Part shown: positions 55,064 to 64,000 of the stretch, in pieces
Layout of the letters: the number at the start of each line of letters is the position of its first letter
Position numbering within the stretch: the stretch's first letter is position 1
Source: Lumbricus rubellus
Lineage: Eukaryota; Annelida; Clitellata; Crassiclitellata; Lumbricidae
DNA: 64,000 nt
Direction: 5' to 3'
Assembly: GCA_945859605.1 (NCBI GenBank)
Contig: OX243815.1
Span: 26,905,301-26,969,300, forward strand
Notes under the pieces: generated by a model
The model's database searches: none
What the model was told of the DNA's origin: nothing
What the model saw: only the letters and a program-made list of their open reading frames with translations
Made by a program: the position numbers and the translations under genes

Positions 55064-58000
55064 TGCTGCTAGCCGTACGCGTATTGTACAGTGTACACGG
55101 GCTTTTTCTATTCGTGTCGAATAATACAGTGGCTTTATATTATTATTAGATTTGCGGTGTATGACTGTATCTGGAACGGCACGGTGTGCAGCGACGCAAT
55201 TGGTAGTTTACATTATTATGGTCCTGTTGCTCCGTTGAAGGTAGGCCTACGTTAAAACATATGGGGCCTAATTGGCTATCGCCGCTAAACTATGATTTTT
55301 TGCGGTTTTTTTGTAAGCTTGTGCTAAAATGTAGGCTTGTGGTAGGCTAGTCAAAATTGCATAAACTTTATAGCTGAAGTATTACGACAACGTAACAGGA
55401 AGGTAACCATTAGGATCTACATGTATGTGAAGATTGGAATCTTATTAGGGCCTATCTTCATCACATCGTAAGCAAAGACCGTCAAATTTTAACCTAACAA
55501 ACATAGATCAATTAATATTAATTCAAGCGAAATATTTATTTATGTTGCATATAATAAACTAAACTTCCTGTATATATAAAACCTTTGTAAAATTAGTTGT
55601 ATGTAACATGCTGCGTTCTGCCAGCCTGAAGTTTTGATTAAACGAAAATTGATTGATTGATTGTCTGTAGGGCCTACACAGGACCGCAATCTTCTTTAAC
55701 CGCCTTGTACAAATTTGTAGGCGATAATCGAAGTTCCGGAAAAATTTCACATCTTGTTTACAAAATAAAAGCATGCGATTAGTTAAATCTATGAAGGCAG
55801 ATTGACGAATAATCGTGTTTGCAAAACAAAAAACAATGCTTTTGGAGATTCAAAACATTATCTTTCTATTATTTTTTAGCATTATAAACCGAATTTTAAG
55901 TGGGGCAACATCTATCGTTGAAAGTGAAATGAATGGCCACAAAATGTTCACGAGTAACCAGTCCTGTATATAATAGTAGAGTCCTTGCATCGTGTGGTAA
56001 ATTGTTGTGCATCGCATAAATTACCCCCGCTATGAAAATTGGAGACAGCGGTGTGTAAGGTCGTGACCATAATTATATTTACGTCGTAGGAAATCTTTGA
56101 AACCTGATGCAATAACCTTGACAATTTACCTGGCCATGATGCTTAGCTTAAAAACCTAAATATAATTAGGCCTATATGATTTACTCAGATTTTGGCGCAT
56201 GATTTTAACCCGATTTTAAGGTTACAATGCACAGTAATACGAGAGACATGACATGAGACATACTCCTATGATATAACAGGCACGCTGACGAAATTCATAA
56301 CCCCGCTTATAATATTACTGCAATAAAGTTGAAAACAGTAGGTTATCCGCCGGGACGAGCAGTCAGCTGCGTTACAGGCCAAACAAGCAAATCGATAAAA
56401 TGACTACAGGCTGCTCAGCCTATGTCAGAATCTGTTTTCTTTCTCAATTTCAACCTTCCTCACTTTCAACAGCCATTATTTTGGATTTAATGTCGCAAAC
56501 ATCCATAACCCATTATAGGCCTACACCATGCACATGCACCTGGCGTTTGAATTACGGCCTAGATATGCGGTAGGGTTAAGACGGAGGCAGCAGGATATAG
56601 ATTATATTACATATAATATTATATAAATTATATATATATATAATTATATATATATATATAGCCTATATTAGGCATAGGCCGTAGGTCTACGTCCCACTTT
56701 TTGCTATAATCCATATGAAATGTGCATTTTTAATCATTAACTCATCCAATTGATTCGCAATCGCATTGCAGTCATACTGCCTTAAGCTTTGCATCTTCTG
56801 AGTTAAGGTGATATATTTTATATATCATGGCATTGCCCCCCCACCCCTGGAAAATTGACTCCTATTATTTTTAGCTAGCCTACTTTATTTGTGGATTTTA
56901 ACCAATTTCTTCGACCTAAAGCACTAATGATAGGCCTACAAATAATATACACAAAGTGAAATTGAAAAATTTACATTATAAACCTCTATGAAAGCACCCA
57001 TGTTTTAAATGTTTGGCTCTGGATTTTGCAGGCTCTTGCTAACAAATTTCAGACGCGAGCGTTGTTTTGTCCCCTATTGCAAAAATTTATGCGGGCGCCC
57101 ATACATGCTCTGAATATATGTCGTAAGTATAAGCCACGTATGCATATATAAACCTATAAGTTTATATATTATTATAATAGGCCTATATAGCATGTCCTTC
57201 AAACCTGATATCACGCAGGAATACATGCACAATGCTACATCATCTTTTTCATCGTAGGCTATAGCTATACCGAGTAAAATAAATTTACTTAGAAATTCTA
57301 TATAAAAAAATTGAACGGCTTCTGATTGATATGTCTGTCATGTACGGGGTAGGCTGTTCATTGGCAAACATGCTTTAGTATATAGGCTTGGTGGGCATAT
57401 AATAGGTAGGCCTTCTATATGTAATTGAGTCGTCACCTTAGGGCTGTTTAAATTGAAGGCAGTCGTGAATAATATTGCCCTTTCCTGTTAATAACTGCCG
57501 GCTTAAACTGAAGGTTTTTACCCTTTCAATTTTTTTGCCCTTTCTTGTTAACTGCATTTTTGTCGGCACGTGCAAGACCAAGACTGAAAAAAGCGGCCGA
57601 TCCATTAACTAACAAAAGGCTGCAGTGAAAGCCTGCATTCAACTTTTAGCATTATACTGTATTATAAACTTCAATATTGCCATTCAGGATATGACGTGGA
57701 TGCTGTTTTGTACATGATTGGTTTAAGAAAAGTTGTGATTTGCATACGAAATATCAGACTGTACACTTACGTCTTGAACAAAATAGATCAATGATCAATA
57801 GTTAAAGTCAGAGTCAATGGATTGAAGCTGTGAGTTGACATTTATTTTAAAGCGTAGGAAGAAGTAGGCCAGCCATCTTATGCATGGCCATCCACAACAT
57901 TATAATAAGGTCTACTAAAATTCTAAGAGTTGCGCTCATGCATGAGTTGACGAAATCTTTCGTAGACTTAAGGCAAGACCAATCCAAATACGGGACAATG

Positions 58001-58450
58001 TTTTCCAGGCCAGATGAATGTCGACTTCTTCGTCAACAGGACTAGTGACACAAAATGTAGGCCTAGCCTATACTGCAAACGGTGACATAGTTAGAGCCAC
58101 GATGTTTACTTCGCCAATAGGAAAGTTCTTCTTGCAATCATTGCTGTAAATGTACAGGACTAGGCCTATATAGGCTATAATATTATAGGCTTACAGTGAG
58201 ACATCACCTTCGGTAGCCTAAATTAGGCGTATACTCATAATCCTATGCTATAGACCGAATGCTTAGAATGTGGATGCATGACTGTAGGACTACGACCTCC
58301 TTCGGACTACAACCCTTCTGACTATAGACATAGCGCTCGTGAATAAGCTGGTGCCATGCGCTTGGCCTTCGGGTGGCGCTTTAGAAATTTGGAGATTGCG
58401 ATTACGATTCTAAAGTACGAATAATTAATTGTTTACTGTTTTTGTTTTGT
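55064..58450. other. Probable intron or spacer upstream of the alpha-crystallin gene
   Basis: AT-rich, with many TAGGCCTA motifs and a (TA)n tract near 56615-56660. A decayed MITE end (gcgggcgcccat) lies at about 57091-57102. No coding segment supported. Confidence 0.45.
58350..58412 (+). repeat. Dispersed repeat tail with tggcgctttagaaa
   Basis: Second copy of the sequence at 28024-28096: ctggtgccatgcgcttggcc, then gggtggcgctttagaaattt and gattacgatt. Confidence 0.55.
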
Positions 58451-58553
58451 AGCAACACAGACTTATCTTCAAGACTCATCTAGATCTACTCACGCAACTT
58501 TAATCGATGTTTGAAATGACCCATCTAACATTATAGACTTCGCTATAGCTTGA

Positions 58554-59837
58554 ATGTATCGCACAGGACCGACGTCTACGATGGGTTCGCTGAGGAAAGA
58601 CTACGTGGCAAGAATTCCCATCGACCTTGACTGTTCGTCCATCTCTTCCACCCTACCCATCACCTCCTCCTCCACCCATCTCGGAACAGCAGCACGCAGA
58701 GGAGGACCGATCATCATCAAGAGTTCTCCTGGCATACAGAACGGTGGCGTCTCTGTAGTCCGATGTCGAATTGACTCTGATAACTCTCCAAACGTAATTT
58801 CGGAGAATGACCGCCAACCGTTGGACCCTTACCTTGTGGGTCCGGCAAAGCAACAACCGGAAATGACGTTGGGCTATGACACTGCATCCAGGAAGTGGTC
58901 GTCATCGGAGAGCAGCCGAGAGACGGGGTCGATTCTGAAGAAGCCGGAGTTCAGCAGTCAGACGCTGTCGAGCGATCGGTCGAAGAGGTCCACACCGCAG
59001 GGAAGGAGGAAGGTGCGCTTCACCAATAATGTGGCCATGTATCGTTTCGACAGCGATGGCGTCGACAGTGCGCACAGTTCTTCGGAGTGCGAGCGACTCT
59101 ACGCTCCCCCGATCATCCGCAGGACGGTCCCGAATAGGCAGACGACCACGACGACTGCTGTTGTCCTCCCTGGAAGCAATTCCTCGACGAAGTTCAGGGT
59201 GATTACCCCTGACGAGTACGATGTCGGTGGAAGCGGACAACGGTTCATCGGGGGTAGGAGGGTGTACGAGGAAAAGATGGCGGCATATCCGCCGTATGAC
59301 GGGCATCAGCTGCAGGTTCGAAACAATAGCCCGAAGGTTTATCACGGCACCCCGAACGGGTCTTTGTACTTGAAAAACAACAACTTCGAGCGAGCCACAT
59401 CGCTGCCTTCCGTTCAATGGTTGGGAGGAACATCGTCCTCCTCTTCATCGTCATCGTCCTCATCGTCGTCGTTGCAGAAACCAGGAGGCACAACCTCCTC
59501 CCTTCGATCGACCAGCTATGCATTGGTCAGCGACGCTGTAACGCACGACAAGAAACTCGTGATCAGCGCTAAGCTAAGCGACGCTTTCCATCCGAGCGAC
59601 ATCACGATCAAGGCGAACAAGAGCGGCAGCAAGATCAGGATAGTGTCCAGCAAATCCCCAGCCTCTTCGTCGTCCTCATCCTCCTCATCGCACCTCCATT
59701 CTCCGGTCTTACAAGTTGCCCGAGGACATCAAATCAACGAGCAGATCATTCTTCCGGTCCAAGTCGATCCCTACAAGCTCACAGCGCGACTCGACTCAAA
59801 CGGAAGTCTGCTCATCGAAGCCCCATGCATCGTTTGA
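58554..59837 (+). CDS. Alpha-crystallin (small heat-shock) domain protein with PP1-docking motif
   Basis: 427 residues in one exon. An acceptor (tgttttgtag, ending 58452) precedes it and a TGA lies in frame directly before the ATG, fixing the start at 58554 or at Met10. Residues 1-320 are Ser/Pro/Arg-rich and probably disordered. RRKVRF at 151-156 is a good RVxF-type protein-phosphatase-1 docking motif, with acidic and Ser-rich sequence around it. A Ser run lies at about 294-306. Residues 332-424 read as an alpha-crystallin domain: KKLVISAKLSDAFHPSDITI at the start and INEQIILPVQVDPYKLTARL with NGSLLIEAP at the end, the conserved strands of HSP20 proteins. A second Ser run (about 370-379) sits in the loop between strands. 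Likely a chaperone-like protein; PP1 recruitment is inference. Antisense frames are shadows. Confidence 0.85.
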   Translation: MYRTGPTSTMGSLRKDYVARIPIDLDCSSISSTLPITSSSTHLGTAARRGGPIIIKSSPGIQNGGVSVVRCRIDSDNSPNVISENDRQPLDPYLVGPAKQQPEMTLGYDTASRKWSSSESSRETGSILKKPEFSSQTLSSDRSKRSTPQGRRKVRFTNNVAMYRFDSDGVDSAHSSSECERLYAPPIIRRTVPNRQTTTTTAVVLPGSNSSTKFRVITPDEYDVGGSGQRFIGGRRVYEEKMAAYPPYDGHQLQVRNNSPKVYHGTPNGSLYLKNNNFERATSLPSVQWLGGTSSSSSSSSSSSSSLQKPGGTTSSLRSTSYALVSDAVTHDKKLVISAKLSDAFHPSDITIKANKSGSKIRIVSSKSPASSSSSSSSSHLHSPVLQVARGHQINEQIILPVQVDPYKLTARLDSNGSLLIEAPCIV

Positions 59838-62635
59838 GGTGACAGCTGCATGGGGAGCTACTTCCGGTTCTTGTTACCTGTTCGTCATTCGTGGAAGGCG
59901 ATGATAGTTGTGTGATGTGGTGGAAGAGTTATTTCATGAAAAAACGATTTACGGAATGTGCAGTGCAATGAACAAAAGAATATTCTAAGGTTGCTGATAT
60001 TTGGGCATTTCAATACCAGATTATTTTGGTTGCAAGTGTTAGCCAGGCTGGTGCTCTGCTGAATGCCCTATTACAGTGCTATAGCGTGATATTAGATGAC
60101 TCAGATGGGCCACTTGGTTCCACCTGAATGAGTCAAACTCCCAGTGACTGCTGTGTAGAGTAGCCTACACCCCTTTACCCGCAACTTCATAGTTCCGCTC
60201 TGGCGATTGGACTAAATGCCATATTGTCAGAAGTATTTGCTAGATTCATGAGGCTTCCGACATATCACGATATATAGACCCAGAGAGAGACACATTCCTA
60301 CACGAGAATGTTAAGAATTTTCTTCTACGTGCGCACGAATTTTCTACGTGCGCACGAATACGACATCTATCAAATGAGGTCAAAAGGAACGAACGTTTCA
60401 CCAATGAATGGTGATACAGCTTAAGATATTTACAATATTTGTTGCATTATTTAAGCCTGCAATCCATATAATATTTTAGCCTAGTGTATACGGCTGCTGG
60501 AACATTGGATGAAATGTGGATTAACTGCTTCAGCGTTTGTCTGTTAGAAATGGCTTCAAGAGAAATCATACAGTTGCCCTAAAGTCTAATGGAAGTGTAT
60601 GTCGTGTAGGAGAGGAAAATTCACGGTTAGCTTACTTTGACCAAAACCAAAACTAACTGAATCTACTTTCCCTTATATCCTTTTAAGTTTTAATTATGTT
60701 GATAATCTTCTTTTAATTTTTAAATCGACACACCACAGTATGATTACAATTCATAGTATAATTATGAACCATCACAAGTTATTGTAGAGGTCTAGTTTAA
60801 CTGTGTGGCAGTCATGCAAGGCATCCATAACTTCCTGCTGCACATTTTAACAACGCCATCTGCCGAATGGAAGGCTGAGTCGACCTTTAGGAGGGCAGCG
60901 GGAAGCGAGGCCACGTCCACGAGACCCCCACCCTACCCTCCTATGTTGTTGGAACATCCTTCATGTTGAGCGTTTTGATTACCTTGTTTTGGCTTGACCC
61001 ATAGTGCGTTTAAAATATACGGGGACTCGGGCTCGAGTTGGCAACAATTGACGTTATGCTTGCCAAATTGTTCTTAGATCTGTTAGCTGTATTAGTCTTA
61101 CTTGCATGACTGGAGGCGCTTGTTTTTGTTGTGTGCATATTTTAAGTTATCTTGTCTATACCGGTACAAATTCAAAAGGTGCTGCGCTGGAAACTGGTTT
61201 CGTTGTACATAGCCTTATTTTGTTTATATATTATGAGTGATGCATTAGGCGCAAAACCAGAATTAGCCTGGCCATTTGTTGTAAGTTTACGAATCAAAGG
61301 CCTGAAGTATAATAGCCTAGTTCAGTTTAAGCCATTATTTTTTCGAGCAATATTAATATTAGACTTACGGTTGGAAACTTGAAAAAAACTTTCTTTATTT
61401 CGATCAACTTTCTGTAATCCTTAACCTGTTAAAGATAACGAAGTTCTTTAAATTAAGGAAATTTTTGATCACTGTTTTGAAGATGATATAATTATAGCCT
61501 ATAATATAATATAGGCTTACTGATATTTTGACATGATCTCTTAAAGGCCTATATATATATCTTCGATTTTGATGGTTTCTTGCAAGAATGACGCAACTAG
61601 GCTCATTCAAAGAATGAGAGAAAATTCAGACCAGGCGTTTTCTGGATTCTAGTAGCCTATACCTTTCAAAAATGAATTAAATGCGAAATATTTGAATCCA
61701 AATGTAAATTCTAATAGGCCTACTTTCTCTGTTGGAGCTTAAGGCCCGGATCAAATGGTTTTTGCTTCTTAGAAGCGACCTGATTGTGACAGATCAAATT
61801 CTGAGTTTACAGTGCAACCTCACCTAAAAGAGGCAGGAAAGTGGTGAGATTACTTAGCTTTTGCATTGATGAATATATCATTCTCATTGTAAGTAGGCCT
61901 AATTGTAACTGACTGTTCGTTCAAGTTTTTTGTTTTATGGGAACTAAGCGCAGAGGTGTCGCTCTGGGGTGCAAGGAGGGCATAGGTGTGTCCCAGAGTG
62001 CCAAAAAAAGAGCCTATAGAAAACAAAATAAAGTTACAATTTATCATTTTGCTCTTGTTTCTGGTGCAACTTTTTACTAATTTATACCAAAGAAATAAAT
62101 GTAATTATTTATAACATATTATTTTGGCATCTCAGAAATATCCTGCTATAATTATATTGATTCTCAGTGCGTACAATACATTTTGGCGCCATACTGTACG
62201 GCACTGAAATCAAGAAAACTCAATATTTGTAGAATATATAGGCCTAGGCCTATGTCTAGTATTTTTCTATACGAACCTATACGGCTACAGTCGTTTATAA
62301 TCTGATTTCACTATTTTAAACATAATGATTAGGCCTACTATTATAATATAGATTTACGGAACTTAAGTAGCACCTAGGCTTAGGCTATTATGACTTGTAA
62401 CGAACCATTAGTCTAGATTTTAAATATCTTAAATATAATTAAAATATAAATCGTCATTCGATGTGCTTTGAAAATGTGAAATAAATAAATTAGAGTGGTG
62501 CAAATTTCATGGTTCGTTCCCCCAATCGCAATTATATCCTATAGCTACAACTGCTACACCTCTGACTATATAATATACTATAATATATTATAAGCGCAAG
62601 TTTGCAACGTTCACGTTTGCAATGTTATCGGTCTG
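59838..62635. other. 3' untranslated region and spacer
   Basis: No further coding region recognised. Possible polyadenylation signals AATAAA lie far downstream (about 62026 and 62089); a nearer one was not seen, so the transcript end is unknown. Confidence 0.45.
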
Positions 62636-62643
62636 CATGGAGG

Positions 62644-62946
62644 CATGGGCGTCCGCAGGAATTTTTCTAGGGGGGGGCGCAAACTTTAAAATAATTGTCA
62701 CATGGTCTAAATTTAATGGGTGACAGTTTGAATTTCCATGTTATCACGAGAGAATCATATAGCCTACCTATACGTTATGCGCCCAAAGAAAGATATTATA
62801 GGTTCAACTTGTAGAACGAATCGATAATCACATTGAAAGTCGCGTGGTAACAATCACAACCAAATAATCTAAATTTATGTGCAACTATGCGAAAAATCCA
62901 GGGCGGCGCAATTGCGCCCCCTTGCGCCCCGCTGCGGACGCCCATG
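62644..62946. mobile_element. hAT-type MITE, CATGGGCGTCCGCAG ends
   Basis: Inverted ends catgggcgtccgcag / ctgcggacgcccatg with an exact 8-bp target duplication catggagg (62636-62643 and 62947-62954). A poly-G block at 62671 and gcgcccc blocks at the right end. Confidence 0.92.
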
Positions 62947-62954
62947 CATGGAGG

Positions 62955-64000
62955 TGGACATGATGCGCCTTGATGCGGTGTTGTTTTTTGCTTGTAAGGA
63001 AGTTGAATACTGTTGTACAATATTGTTATCTTGCTTTGTGATAACTTGACGAATTCTAGTATTTTTTTATAGCTTTGGGTACGTGTGTGAAATAAAAGTT
63101 GTATTTTGCTCAATCTCGCAAGCATTTCTTATATATATAAGCCTTCTCTACAGAGCTATAGGCTTACGTTGTGAACTAACTATGGAATTTGTCCAACGGA
63201 TATTAGACCTATTATATATATATGCCAAGACTATATGATTATGTCATGATTATTATACTAACGTTTTACGATTAGAGCACATAGGATGTAGTTAGATTAA
63301 AGAATCTGATCTTAATCACCATATAATAGGTTTTACTATAGCTAATTGGATTCAATTGCGTACCAGGTATGCCTGCCAATGCCATAATTTATAATAAACG
63401 GTTTCGACATCTCAATATGGGTCACTCCACCTTGTTAAGTCGTATACGACATCTCTAACATGGTAGCCTATATAGACCAGCGTGTCAATCCTGTAGCCTG
63501 TAGGAACTAGGAAGTGGTCTAATTGTTGCAGAGTATTAATGTTCTTGGTGGTTCAAACTGCGCCTCAGATTCACATTTCGGTGTGACCTTGCGCGCGTTA
63601 TAAATTTATTTAATAATAATGTAAGTGTACAATAGGCTAATTATTACATAGCCTAAATACAGATGCGCTAATACATGTAGCCTACATAACACTCACTCAG
63701 TATAGGCCTATAGGCCTAGGCTAGGCGACATATGCGTGCTTTCAAAGTGGGACAAGAAAGAAAGCTTAAGTCTCAACGATAGGCCTATTTCATATATTTC
63801 ATCCCGATGCAGCACCAAAGTATTTGAGTCAGTCAAGTCATTGCATTTGAATGTACAGAGGAATAAAAATGAATTTCAATCGATAAAATTGTTAAATAAA
63901 GTGCTCCAACGTCTAGCGAATCGTTCTTCAAATAATCATTTAAAAGTTCTGCATGTCGTTTTACGAGTCACCAGATGGCAGGTAGCTGTAGGCCCTATAC
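62955..64000. other. AT-rich spacer, no supported feature
   Basis: No gene, RNA or element recognised. TAGGCCTA is frequent near 63700-63790. Confidence 0.5.

Noticed and set aside
58902..59417. 171-residue minus-strand frame
   Set aside because: Antisense shadow of the alpha-crystallin gene.
1..64000. CRISPR arrays, bacterial operons or insertion sequences
   Set aside because: Introns, SINEs, LINEs and LTR elements show that this is animal DNA; direct repeats here are microsatellites, tandem units or transposon ends.

Overview
This is a window of animal nuclear DNA. Protein-coding sequence is split by GT-AG introns, and most of the remainder is transposon debris, short interspersed elements and long (ATGT)n microsatellites. 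The palindrome TAGGCCTA recurs throughout the AT-rich non-coding DNA. Together with the mix of hAT, mariner, Gypsy, RTE-like and L2-like elements this suggests a marine invertebrate, perhaps an echinoderm or another deuterostome. That placement is an impression, not a proof. No bacterial features, CRISPR arrays or operons are present.

Genes. (1) Positions 1-17966, plus strand: eleven exons of a ubiquitin-specific protease (USP, family C19). The chain is assembled from splice sites and is phase-consistent from the Cys box to the His box: 314 codons plus 2 nt in the window, open at the 5' end, with the last exon not securely found. (2) Positions 37859-38434, plus: an OXLD1-like protein (oxidoreductase-like domain, CCxxGCxxCVW motif) with a probable mitochondrial leader. 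(3) Positions 58554-59837, plus: a 427-residue protein with a long disordered N-terminus, an RVxF-type PP1-docking motif and a C-terminal alpha-crystallin (small heat-shock) domain. Two further possible exons (about 45258-45441 and 53187-53379) are weak candidates.

Mobile DNA. A 6.5-kb Gypsy-type LTR retrotransposon (19421-25969, minus strand) has 992-bp LTRs, a 5-bp target duplication, a tRNA-Pro-type primer site and an intact gag/protease ORF. Its pol is gutted and it has no integrase. It sits inside the 3' end of an L2/CR1-like LINE, which lies next to an RTE-like LINE fragment that is itself cut by a hAT MITE. A group of short hAT-type MITEs begin CATRGGYG or CAG and many carry G or C homopolymer runs. 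At least ten can be delimited by 8-bp target duplications (7 or 8 of 8 bases matching). Two deletion derivatives of mariner elements, three foldback/MULE-like elements and at least eight tRNA-derived SINE copies of two families complete the picture.

Layout. 1-18 kb is the USP gene with repeat-laden introns. 18-26 kb is a nested transposon cluster. 26-37 kb is a gene-poor, MITE-rich spacer. 37-41 kb holds the OXLD1-like gene with SINEs behind it. 42-54 kb holds tandem repeats, foldback elements and a 597-bp perfect ATGT array. 54-60 kb holds a possible promoter, an intron and the alpha-crystallin gene. 60-64 kb is spacer with one more MITE. The three genes are unrelated neighbours and do not form a pathway.
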